DNA of 64,000 bases from Stromatinia cepivora (lineage: Eukaryota; Ascomycota; Leotiomycetes; Helotiales; Sclerotiniaceae): the NCBI GenBank assembly GCA_014898415.1, contig RCTD01000001.1:1922001-1986000 (forward strand), written 5' to 3'. A program made the translations under genes and the position numbers. Position 1 is the first letter of the stretch. Every line of letters starts with the position of its first letter. Below are positions 12,107-23,837 of the stretch, one piece after another. The notes under the pieces are model-generated. The model saw nothing but the letters and a program-made list of their open reading frames with translations. It was not told the origin of the DNA and ran no database searches.

Positions 12107-14868
12107 ATGTCGGGATTTAAGGATACTTTGAAAAGTGGATGGCATCCAAAAGGTAAAGATGGAAAATCTAAGGAAAGTTGGCGAGGAGATTTTAAGGGAC
12201 TTAATCAAGTAGCTGGATGGTAGGTTTATCCCCTTTCCGAACGAGATGAATGAGTTTGGAACTCAGGATATACTGTATTTCTGGAGCTAACCTTCCATTC
12301 AATAGGGTCGGAAAGGGTAAAGATCCAAGAGAAGAAGCTCTAGAGCATCAATCCAGACCATTATCATCATTAAAAGATCCTTCATCATTCGGTCCACCAC
12401 CAAAAAGTGTCAAATACCATGGAGCTGCGGCTTTACCACCTCCAACGAATCTATCGAGTCAAACAAGATCGGATACAGGAGGATTGGGAGCCCCAATATC
12501 ACAAAATGAAATAAGAGCAAAACAAGAGGCAGAAGAAGAAGAAAGAAGGAGACAAGAAGAAGAAGCGGCAAAACCTAAACCACCACCAATGCCATATCGT
12601 CCGAATACAACGGGATTATCTACAACACATTTACCACCACCTCCTGGAAGAAAAGATGGCACAGATGGTAGAACATCTCCTATGACTTCTATAGCTAGTA
12701 AATCACAACCTCCTGGTCTACCACCTAGATTACCACCACGACAAAATTCTAATCCATCATCATCGGCACCTTCACCTCCTCCTACATATGACGCGGCTAC
12801 ATCGGATGCGGATCCACATAGGGGTGTATTGAATCAGGGGGCATTGACTAGATTAGGAGCAGCAGGAATATCAGTACCTGGATTTGGAATTGGATCTACA
12901 AAATCTAAACCAGCATTACCACCACCTCCTCCAACACGAACTTCAACAAATTCATCACCTCCACCTCCTCCTGCAAGAACCTCTTCACCGCAATTACCCG
13001 CAAGAACTTCATCACCACAATTAAACGAACTTCAGTCTCGATTTTCTCGACTTACATCCTCATCATCATTAACCTCTTCATCCCCCAAACCCTCACCTCC
13101 AACTGAAGGAACAACCTTTGCACAAAAACAAGCTGCCCTAAAAACAGCATCCGCATTCCACAAAGATCCATCATCCATATCCTTATCTGATGCCCGAAGC
13201 GCTGCAAGCACTGCAAATAATTTTAGAGAAAGACATGGAGAACAAGTAAAATCTGGTTGGGCATCTGCGAATAAATTAAATACAAAATATGGAATTGCGG
13301 ATAAAGTTGGATCATATGGAGCCCTTGCGCAAGGAAGAGATGCTTCGCCTGGTAGAAATGATGGGACGGTGGAAAATTCATCGAGTCCGGTTGGAAACGT
13401 ATTAAATGGATTAAATGGACAATCGGTTTTGGGAAAAAAGAAACCTGCTCCTCCACCTCCTCCTAAGAAGAGGTCGGATTTGGGTACTCCTGGAAATGGG
13501 GCACCGCCGCCTATACCTGTGGCGACTAAACCTAAGCCTATGGTGAGTGGTCAACATTCATAGTTATATAATCAATAGTTTTACCCTCTATTTTTGAATG
13601 TTGAGATTTGTTCATGCTTTTTCCCCTAGATGCTGAAGCTTCTGTTTGTTGTTATTAGATAGATTCATAGAAATCCGGGGTGCTTGAGTGATCATCTTAC
13701 TTTTAAAAGTATGGTGGTGTTTTTGTTTCTTCGAGTAGTACCCTTTAAGCCGTAGGGATGTACCCGTTTTCTAGAGAATAAATCCTACTCGGCATCTTTT
13801 TTTCCTCAAAATATGCTTAAACCTTCCATTATCATCCTCCATATCCCCAAACCAAAGCTAACCCCCTCCAGACCTCTCAAGCAGCCGCTCTCCCGCCTCC
13901 CTCAACTTCACAATATACCCCAACCGACCTCCCCCTCTCCCTCCAAACCCTCTGGTTCACCCACAACCCCCCTCTCTTCCCAACCCCCTCCATCACTTCC
14001 CTCCCCGGTACCCGCTCTCACACCACCTCCACCTCCTGGACCTCCATCGGTCCCCGCAAAACCCACACATTCCTCGCTTGTATACGTCACCACGAATCTC
14101 TCTCCACCACTAAAATTAAAATTACCTGGGATGCGGCGAATCCCGCACATAGTGTTCGAGCTGAACAGAAGCATTTTCCTCCTCCGAGGGATTTGAGTAG
14201 AGGGGAGTTGGAGATTTATGCGGAGAGGTATGCGGAGATGGTGGCGCGGTGGGGGGAGGGGAAAATTGGGGAGAAGGTGGGGGATGGTGAGTGTTGGACG
14301 TTGGTTAATGAGGGGTTGGGGGTTATTGCGAAGGGGGAGAGGGATGGAGGGAGAGAAGAGTGTATGAGGTGTCAGGGGTTGGTGCATGGGTATAGGGTTT
14401 TTGAGGTTAGGGATGGAAAGGTGCAAATGGGTGGTGGGGGGGCCAGGGTAGGTGGGTTGGGAAAGGATGTTAAGGAGGCGGGTGTTAGGAGGGGTGATAT
14501 TGTACAGTTTTTCAAGGCGCATTTTAGAGATTCGAAGGGGGGGCAGAAGTGGGCGGGGATGCCGGATCATACGGCTTTGGTTGTTGGGGGTGAGTTTTAT
14601 TTATTTTGTTTACTTTTCTTTTTTTGTTTTTGTTTTTTGGGGGAAGGAAAGAAAGCGGTGTTGATTTTTGAGTCATAAAAGTATGGGCTAATAAATAATA
14701 ATAATAGTCACACAAACCGGTATCCTAGAAGTGGTGGAACAAAATGTCGGAGGCGTGAAGAAGGTGGTGAGGGGTGAGTATAATGTGGGGGAATTGGTGG
14801 GGGGTGAGGTGAGGATTTATAGGGTTGTGGGGGAGAGTTGGTTGGGGGCGTTGGAGTTGGAGTGGTAA
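12107..14868 (+). CDS. AIM3: AIM3/BBC1-type actin-patch protein (735 aa, four exons)
   Basis: Proposed exons: 12107-12219, 12306-13542, 13872-14589, 14729-14868; all junctions keep frame. The N-terminus ('GWHPKGKDGK', 'ESWRGDFKGLNQVAGW') and following 'YHGAAALPPP' resemble the fungal AIM3 family. Residues ~40-450 are proline-rich, with many PPPP/PPxP runs suited to SH3 or profilin binding and an acidic-basic helical EEERRRQEEE segment. Residues ~470-735 match the C-terminal domain shared by yeast Aim3 and Bbc1 ('DGECWTL', 'GDIVQF', 'PDHTALVVG', 'EQNVGG'). Cys591, His683 and Asn695 are spaced like a Cys-His-Asn hydrolase triad; whether the domain is active is unknown. The apparent stop at 13561 is intronic, after a perfect GTGAGT donor. 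The 13872 acceptor is the least certain junction (329-nt intron). In yeast these proteins work at cortical actin patches. Confidence 0.75.
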
Positions 14869-17800
14869 GGGATGGACAGGGCGGATTGGGGTGAGAATGG
14901 GAGGGGTGGAAAGAGAAGACTCAGAGGAGAGTGGATGTAACGGAGCTTTTTAGAGGAGGAATTAGTTGATGGGATTCAGGGGGAGAGGGGTAGGTAAGGT
15001 GGGGAATTGAAGGATGGAAGGATGAGTGGGTGGGTATTTGGCAAGGCGTGGAGGGGGGTAGGACGGAACTGATAGGTTACAATTGCAATAGAGACCGTAT
15101 ATAATAGAAATACAGGTGATTATATGTATATATATTTGAATAGCTTATTAATATCTTATTGTATACTAATAGCCACCCTAGAGTTCATCACAAGCTATAA
15201 TAAGCCCAAGTCTTTTTATTTTCGTAGGTATATAGATACTAGTATACTCGTGGGTTATATTGTTGGTTTGGATATTATTTTTTATATTATATATCATGTT
15301 ATGTCTATCTAATTGTTATTTTATCCTTTTATATTATAGTATTGTATCAAAGTGTCAATGGGTGGATGAAATAAATCGAGGATGAAAGTGATGAAATAAT
15401 ATAAAATTTGATTGAGAAGCTTGGTTGTTTGTATGTATGTATAGGAGAAGAATAAAATGAAAGTTTAGGTGAGGGGGAGGTGGGGGAGAGGTATCATAAG
15501 GAAGTGAGTGGATATACTCTTTCTCTGAAAGATAAGAAGGTTGGGGGAAGGGGATTGAAAGATTGAGGCTCTGGGAGACTGGGGAAAAAGATATTTGGCG
15601 TTTTGTTTTTCCTCTGATGGATGGATGGATAGATAAACAAATGTATGGATTTTAGAAATCGAGGGTAGAGAATGATATGCAGTGCATTGAGTGAATATTA
15701 TATGGTTGGACAGAAGAAGAAAGAGTATGATTCAAAATTGACTCGGGAGATTATAAAAGGGTAGGTATGGAGGGAAGAATAAATCACGATGTAATATTTG
15801 GGCGCGTTGTGCTGAAGGATATATGGGTGAGTGAGTTTGAATCTCTCGTGTTGTGATGAGACGCAAGTATATTAAGATGCTACTGTGGGCTTTGATGTAA
15901 AAGTTACTGGCTGGGATGTGTGGTTATTGTTACCGTTATTGTCCATTTTCATAGAAGAAGATTTCTTTCTGCTGTCGTTGCGTTTTATCACTGATAATTC
16001 TTCTATGACGTCACCGTCGCTTGTTAAACTCGTTAACTCCTGTTCTCGTCCTATACGCACGCCCGTATACTCCGGCTCACATACTCCTAACATGTGCACA
16101 TACTGTATACACAGGAAACTTTTTGAATACTCCTTCCTCTTAGTCTATTCAGCCTGTGAATAGCTCTATCGCAGAATCATGTATTTGTTTGAGAAGAAAA
16201 TTGGTGCTCCGGATGCGTGCTTATGTATTGGTTTCAAGACTCTATTTCTGTATTTACTGCTCTCTGAGGTTGGGAGTGTAACAATTCAGGTAGTTCACTA
16301 CAATACCCCAGGCTTACTATTTTTGGATATCTCCCTCTTTCCTATCTTCTTACATCTTCATCTACAAATCATACAGAGCGTATAAAAGATCCCTTACCTC
16401 AACTCCATTCCTTCTTTCTAAACAATAGGAGATTCATAATTTGTCGGTTATGGGTAACTTATACCAGTATCTCAGACGACTGTCTGGTGAGACAATAAGT
16501 AGTAGTACCGCTGCAATTGTGATTAATCTGCTGAGGATAGAGACATTCATCTTTCCAATATCATCTCTTCAACCGTAATTGTCAAAAAAAAAACTTCAAA
16601 TTCCGAAATATCCTCATTGTTATCCTTCGATCCATAATTGCTGCCACTCTAGATATATTACTGCATCACACAAATCTCATCCGACCAACCCTCCTTCACA
16701 AAGGACCTCACCTCTGAGTCCTGACGCGAGCATATGGATGCTAAGCAAGATATTTTCTATCAGCATCTCTGAACCCCTGAGTGCCTGATGGGGGGCGTTT
16801 TCGAATCGCTTGATTGAAGTAGTTGGGTTATCGGCATCTTTATATAATGGTCCTGGGCTGGAAAATTGACGCTAGTGTCTTTCTCGAGATCGATATCTCA
16901 ACATTGCATGAGGTCAAGATTCACTCCATCCTCCAAATTCGCTTTATCAGAGGATCTGAGGCAGAAAAGTACGCCTCAAGAACCCATCAGCTACCGCTGG
17001 GAGTACACACTTTGACGAAACACAGATACTCCTATGGAAGTACAATGATAACTACAAACACAGAATATGTTCACCACTTTGCAGAATCTCTCTAAGCAGT
17101 AACCCTACTAACACTAGCTGTGAATCAGATGTATATGTATGACAGTAAGTAGACTTGAAGTCTTTATGAAAACCATATAGCGTGCAAATAGACTTTAACA
17201 TTAAGAGTCTATTCTCCAGTTTTGTTGTAGTTACCAAGGATTTAGTCTTGGGTGTATGCCATTTGAGTTTGTCTGAGAGGGAAAGGGGCACGAATACTGG
17301 AGGATACTAATTACTTCAATTTCAAATATATTTCTAGCACGCACCTTTTAAGGCAGATATTATATGACCAGCAGGACTCTCTTGCTGATAAATACATGAA
17401 TACTCCTGATCAAAGTTCGCACGCAGGAACAGGATGCAAGATCTATCATGCTAGAAGACATACAATTCAGAAGTGCCATGGAGCATACCCACAATTGCAC
17501 ATGTTCCTTGGGAAAATCCATCGTTTTGTTCTGGGAAGAAGTTATGATGTGAAGGAATTGGAGAACTAGAACTGAAGTCGAGGTGGTAAAATCATATCAT
17601 AAGTGTATTCAAACCCGCAAGCGCCCAACCCAGTGATTTTCAGACATGCAATAAAACCTTCCAGGGGGGTCGAGGGAGAGGCGGGAAGAGAATCCGTAGG
17701 AAGATATCAGGTTATAAGGGGTGGAGATTTAAAATCTCGAAGTTTGCCATGATTTAGTTTGTCTAAGCAATCTATGGCTTACGGCTTACATGGTTTGCGT

Positions 17801-18079
17801 TGCTGATAAAGCTGATACAGCTGATGAAGCCGACGCAGTTGACGTCCCTAACGTAGACTACACTCACAAACATACAGAGAGAGATTTTCATCCTCCTTAC
17901 TATTGCTTAAATCGAGTTGTTTACATACGTCTTATCGTAGGCTTAGATACTAGCTGCTTAGAGGTACGGTAGTCTCATTGGTAATACTCAATGGTTGATG
18001 GTGTCTGGCATCACATCTGGCTCGCTGGGCGCAGTGGTGGTTGTGAAACCTCCAACCTTTCATCTCTCCATATTCACTA
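14869..18079. other. Intergenic, no gene recognised; G-rich at left
   Basis: The first ~200 bases after the AIM3-like stop remain strikingly G-rich on the plus strand (many GGG/GGGG runs to about 15060). The rest has ordinary composition and only short frames without domains (for example 15885-16163, 16823-17095). A lone copy of the ATGCAACAAAA-type box described for the array at 18080-20370 occurs at 17641-17658. I see nothing else. Confidence 0.5.
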
Positions 18080-20370
18080 TTTATGTAAAAGTTTTGTTGC
18101 ATATCTACAAGAATAATTTCTATATTCGAAAGTACTTTTGAAGTAGAACTTCAAAAACTTCCCTTCTGCTGAGCTATGCAACAAATATTGTTCTGTTCGA
18201 TAGTCTGAAGTTTAAAAAGTACTTTTTGACACACCGTCCCTACCTCCAAAAGTCTTTCTTATTGCCTTTTAGCATTAACTTCAGACATGCAACAAAACAA
18301 ATCAAAAGTCACATGCGTGATTTTCTACCTTTGTATATTAAGTAAGTGCGAGTAAACATATGATTGATGTGGTTCTAAGAATGATGATACCACCGAGAAG
18401 CTTAAAGATGAGGGCTGAGCAGACGTGGAAACTAATCTTTGCCGTATATATCGTCAGATATGAATTCCGACACAGTACAAGCACTTGGAGACAGCGATAG
18501 CTAAGGGAAATGGGGTAAATCCCGACGTGGGCGCAGCGAACAATCACCGGAGCCCATCGACAACCGACTTCAGCTGGAAAGTACTTTTTGAGACCTGTAG
18601 CGAAACTCCTCGGTAGTGTCGCAAAATACCTAGTAGCCCCTAGCAGGTCTTCTGACGCTACCCGGTCAAAGAACGAGCATAAGAGCATCGACTCCTGTAG
18701 TCTAATAAAAACAGCGCAAGCAAGAGCTACTCAGCTGCGCCCCGATCCTGTAATGTAGGGTGTAAGAAATCCCCAGCACCGAATGGATGCAAACGAAAAA
18801 GTACTTCTTCAGATATGCAACAAATCTCTAATGAGAGTTCAGTGCACCGTATTTCAATTTCGAATTTACCCACGTAGAATATCAGTGATATGCTCATGTT
18901 AAGCCAGGAGACGAAGAAACAGTAATAAAAAATGATTGGGTCGATTTTCAAAGCGTCTCAAAAAGTACTTTTCAAGACAAAAGGTTTTTTGTAGATATGC
19001 AACAAAACTTTTTCAGTAGCTATCCAGCTGCCTTAAAACCGAATATCTTCTATTAGGGATCACATAAGGAGCCTATAATTCGCTAGGATGTATATAGGTC
19101 TCTAAAACCATTTCTGCAATAAAAACACATTTGATCGATTTCCGAAACCTTACCAAAAAGTACTTTTCGAGACCAAGAAATTTTTGATCAGATATGCAAC
19201 AAAAGTTTCTAAATATTCTCCCCCTAATATCTTAATTTGGAATCTCTAGAAAGGGTCTATGTGGGGAGCTCGTATCTTGCCACGAGACCAGTAGCTCGTC
19301 TCTGCATCCAATTCTACAGTGAACGCAAAATCGACCAAAATCAAGGCCAACTGAAAAGTACTTTTCAAGACCATGAATTTTTTCAATCAGATATGCAACA
19401 AAACTTGTCAGCATCTAATCAGTTAGCCGACTTAAAATCTAATATCTTCCGCTTGAGAGTATATAAAGAGCTCATATTTCGCTTAAAACCAAACAACTGA
19501 TTTTAAAGTCGACCGAAATCGAGGATATTTAAAAAATACTTTCCAAAACCATGAATTTTTTCAATCAGACGTGCAACAAAACTTTTTGAGTATGTAGATT
19601 ACCTAATATCTCCTGGTCAGGAGTATACATATTCCGCCAAAAGACAAGTAGTTCATCTCTAGACCAGATGCTGTAATAAAAATAGGATCGATCAAAATCG
19701 AGGCTACTTGAAAGGTACTTTTGAAAATGATTTTTTCTTGAAAAATCCAAATTTCAGATGTGCAACAAAAATTTTGGACATTTATTTAGTTCGTTAAAAT
19801 CTAATATCTCCCTGGAGTTTAGATGTACGAGGCCTATATTCTGGCAGGAAATATGCGACATGGTCTCTGTTCTCCATAGCCAAAATACTACTCTGTGGCC
19901 AGGGGGGTTTGGGCCAAATCGAGGTCAGTTGGGGAGTACTTTTCCAATTCTTAGATGTGCAAAACTTTTGGATGCATCCGGTCAAGATAAAACATTGATA
20001 TCTCCCCAAAACTTGCATATCAGAAGCTTACACTCGGCCAGAACGCACGTATGTAGCCTCTGAAGCTGCCCACCTACCCGGGACACAAGAACCTCGACCA
20101 AAACCAGAGGTCCTGCAAAGTACTTTTTGTCAAACCCAGATGTGCAACAAAAGTCTCTCGGCTACCTGGATATATACATTGACTATCCAATATTGGAAAT
20201 GTAGTGACTCTTCATGGAAAACATCTAAGAAGCTCAAATTTAGATAGGAAGTAAGAAACCCGTCTCTGCGGCTGTCCACCTACTTGGCACATAAAATATT
20301 TTGGGCGAAAAAATGACCTCTCAAAAAGTACTTTTTGCCAAATCCAGATGTGCAACAAAACCTTTTAACT
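18080..20370 (+). repeat. Degenerate tandem array, ~190-bp unit, with GTAC palindrome and ATGCAACAAAA box
   Basis: About a dozen copies of a two-part motif recur: a palindrome AAAAGTACTTTT (GTAC centres near 18134, 18220, 18582, 18802, 18965, 19160, 19358, 19538, 19716, 19937, 20121, 20329), then 15-40 bases later AGATATGCAACAAAACTT or AGATGTGCAACAAAA. Most spacings are 164-221 bp, with one gap of about twice that where a copy is degraded. Around 19040-20100 other blocks recur in register: TCGACCAAAATCGAGG some 15-25 bases before the palindrome, and CTAATATCTCC after the box. At 18088-18106 one box is inverted. Units are too diverged for recent amplification. No coding frame spans the array. 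Confidence 0.85.
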
Positions 20371-22599
20371 TTTTGTTGAGTTTTCGTCTGATCACTTTGA
20401 GAGAAAAGTAAGGTACGTTACAATAAGGTTACAACTCTTGGAAGAGTATCAGCAAGGTATGATATTTTCGGACACACATATGGCCTTAACCGTAGGTATG
20501 AGTACGCATCAAATTGTGACTTGGCAGATTGAGTCAGAAAGCTATCATGACGATTGGCTGGACGAGGTTTAGTTGTCTGCTACCAATTCAAAAAGAGATT
20601 GTCTGCTTGAATCTAGGATATCAGTCTCGTAGGTCTACCTGGAGCTGCAAAGATACTTTCACTGGCAGCGAAAGTTTCAGAGCTGTGTACGCCTAGAAGG
20701 CCTTCTCATGTGATTTCTTCAAGTACAATAGTACTTCATCGGATAGATCCATAACATCGAAACAATTGTGCGCGCAGTTTGTGCTGATTACTTCTCGCTT
20801 GAGAATGACAAGCACTCGAAGAGTGCATATTTTTTAATTATTGCGTAATTTCCATTGATATACCGCCAAGAGAGTAGTATCGAACGGAGCATTGAAGGTA
20901 GGATTGCGGATAAAACAGTCACTTTGCTCAGTCAAATACATCGTCATATACTTATATTCCGATGGTAATCCGGATACCTCGGAAAAGTCAAGGTACATCT
21001 CGAATAAGGAATGTCATTTGTTTTCCGCGAAAGAGCCTTGGTTTTGGTACCACAAATGATTCTGGCCGACGGGCAGACGAATAGTATTTTTTCCAAATGA
21101 CTTCCATGCATTCTCGGGGCGGTACGAATGGTCGGGTGTCGAAAGTTGGCGGGCTCTCTTTGGGGTTTCGTGGCGTTTGCTTGAACAAGTGCTGGCGATT
21201 TTGTCTTTTGTTGCATATCTGAAAGTTGGCCGGAATTATTGCAACGGGATGAATCGCTGAGTTGAGCTTGGTACAGTGTCTGAAGTACGACATTCATATA
21301 AAACTTTGTGGTTGAAGAAGGTTAATGTAATTCTAGATCACTGGTGAAACTTGTGCGCTGGCCGCCGGAGAATGCTGAACGTTGTGGTTATTCCGTTAGC
21401 CATGTGGTTACAACATGAGATCAAGTTGTACAGCAGTGCACAGGGTAGTACATCATTGACATATCGCGTTCACGATGAGAAGTTGTGACCTTGGGTAATA
21501 CCGGGTAAAAAATGCAGATGTCGGACTTTCATAGATTTGCTGAAAAATCATGCTTTATATGCCCAGATACATCCTTAGACATTTGGGAATGACAAGAAGA
21601 CTGGACGGAAAATCCATCTTAGGAACTACTCTATATGTAATATATTTACAGAAAGTGCCAAGTCTCGATGGGGCCGTGGAAGGGACGGTTGCATCTGACT
21701 TCGGTTTCTTTCGCGATCGATGTATCACTTCACTGACTTGTTGACAATTGCGTCGATCAGCCTTTGGTTGCTACACAAAATGCATGTTGAACGTGGTGGT
21801 TGATGTACGGAGGTCTATAATAATGAGCTAGACCTGTAGGTAGCCCAGTGCATTATCGTACCAGTATATCGAGATTCGCATCGCAGCACAACGCGCTGTA
21901 TCATGCAACTGTGCTTCGGCATAATATACTTCACTTGTGCATCATTGCCATTCATGTACTCGTATTTCCTGAAAATTTCTCCTCGCTTTTGACAAGATTC
22001 CCGTATCTAGCTGTTTAATTATTTAGCTAATTCGGATCGAAATGCTTTGAGTGCCATCATCAAGTCGTCAGACCTTAGGCCTGGGTGATTTTCGCCCAGA
22101 AACGAAGCCATTGAAATTTGCATCAAGACTTCTTGAGAATGCAAAGACAGACCCGTTGGCCTTTCAATTGTCGATGAATCAGAATAGAAACAAAATGACT
22201 AATCCACAAACGAATCCAAGTTACTCGACTAGATATATTTCATTATCATAGGAGTCGATTATTTATCGTTCGAATGTGAAGTGTTTGTGTGATGTGCTTT
22301 CTTTGTTTGTTGATGAGGCGTTATCTTCTACTCTTTGAGAACGAAATCCTGATAAACGGGTGAAGCGAAATCGGAGTCAGAGCACCAAAAATAAATAATT
22401 TGAGGTTCCCGCAAAGACAGCTCAAAAGACACAGTCCACCAATTCCATGGCTTTATGTATACTATGAATCTGCGAGTGGATTACTATTGATTATTCGGAT
22501 CCGAAACCATTTTGCCCACAATATTGTCTGTCGTGAGGTCTTATATCAACCTCAATTCCAGGTTCCTGAAGACAATACGGTTACTCAAGGACCCAAACG
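20371..22599. other. Intergenic, no gene recognised
   Basis: Ordinary composition with no supported gene. An isolated inverted copy of the array box (CAGATATGCAACAAAAGAC on the minus strand) lies at 21203-21222, about 850 bp beyond the array. Open frames at 20944-21297 (minus) and 22400-22675 (plus) show no domain; the second merely overlaps the sideroflexin start. Confidence 0.5.
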
Positions 22600-23837
22600 A
22601 TGTCTGCCTCTCTCCCAGGCAATCGAGAATTACCTGCTTCTCAGTATGATCTCAGCACATACTGGGGACGGGTAATGCATTCTGCGGCCATTTCAGACCC
22701 TAGGTGAGGAGGAATTTATTGTGTGTTTTCACCAAAAAGGTGCTCACACTTTCTTTCGCAAACACTCTATCAAGGCTATTGTGAAGTATGCAATATTATA
22801 TACTGACTATGTAATAGAACATTATTAGTCAATAGTGCCGGATTGGAGCATGCGAAGAGCCTTATCTCGAGTTATAAACAGGGGAAGATCCATGAGATGA
22901 CTCCGGAGTTATGGAATGCGAAAAAGATTGTCGATTCAACATTACATCCGGGTATGTGAGAATCTGCGAAAGTACCGGATGGAAAGCTCATATTATTAGA
23001 TACTGGTACACCGATTTTCCTCCCATTTCGAATGTCATGTTTCGTTTTATCAAACTTGGTAGTCACAGCAGGAATGCTTACACCAGGATTGGGAGTAAGC
23101 CCTTCTCAGAATTTCAACAATAATAATTCGTTGCTGACATTTGGCAGACGACAGGAACATTGTTATGGCAAATTACAAATCAATCCCTTAATGTGGCTAT
23201 CAACAATGCCAATGCCAACAAATCTACTCCTCTTTCGACCTCAAAAATTGCACAATCATACTTTCTCGCAGTTGGAGCTTCATGCTCTGTTGCACTTGGT
23301 CTCAATGCTCTTGTCCCAAGATTAAAGAAAGTCAGCCCAGGCACGAAGATGATTCTTGGAAGATTGGTACCATTCGCCGCTGTTGCAAGTGCTGGAGCAT
23401 TGAATGTTTTCTTGATGCGAGGAGAAGAGATCAGAAAGGGCATTGATGTCTATCCAGTTCTATCGGAATCGGATAAGGCTAAACTTGCAGCAGAGGGCAA
23501 ATCTGAATCCGAGGTTGCTTCATTAGGCAAGAGCAAGAAAGCAGCCACTATTGCAGTCTCGGAAACGGCTATAAGTCGAGTATTGAACAGCTCCCCAATT
23601 ATGGTTATTCCAGCTTTAATTTTGGTGAGATTACAAAAGAAGCAGTTTCTCATGAGAAACCCCAGACTCACATTACCAATCAACTTGGGTCTCATTCTTG
23701 GCACTAGTTTATTCGCTTTACCTTTAGCTCTAGCAGCCTTCCCTCAACGCCAAAGCGTAGATGCATCAACGTTAGAGGAGGAGTTCTGGGGCAAAGGTGG
23801 AGAAGGTGGAAAGGTGGTTTTCAACAGAGGAATATGA
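22600..23837 (+). CDS. FSF1: Sideroflexin / mitochondrial Fsf1-like transporter (340 aa)
   Basis: Exons 22600-22703, 22818-22951, 23000-23094, 23148-23837, all in frame with GTGAGG, GTATGT and GTAAGC donors. The N-terminus 'LPASQYDLSTYWGRVMHS' and 'TLLVNSAGLEHAKSLI' are sideroflexin signatures, as are 'MTPELWNAKKIVDSTLHP', 'GLGTTGTLLWQ', 'NQSLNVAINNANANKS', 'LNALVPR' and the C-terminal 'LPINLGLILGTSLFALPLA'. Several hydrophobic segments (for example around 'FVLSNLVVTAGML', 'YFLAVGASCSVALGL', 'SSPIMVIPALILV') fit an inner-membrane carrier. Family members transport serine or related amino acids for one-carbon metabolism in animals; the fungal substrate is less settled. Length matches the yeast protein. 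The second acceptor was set at 22817/22818 because it restores the conserved 'RTLLVNSAG'. Confidence 0.93.

Noticed and set aside
13908..14570. 220-residue Pro/Leu/His-rich ORF on the minus strand
   Set aside because: Antisense shadow of exon 3 of the AIM3-like gene; a product of strand composition skew.
18080..20370. CRISPR-like reading of the repeat array
   Set aside because: Repeat units are degenerate and ~190 bp, there are no uniform short repeats and spacers, and the genome is clearly fungal.
20944..21297. 117-residue minus-strand ORF beyond the tandem array
   Set aside because: It runs through the outlying copy of the repeat box, has a competing frame of similar length on the same strand, and shows no recognisable domain.
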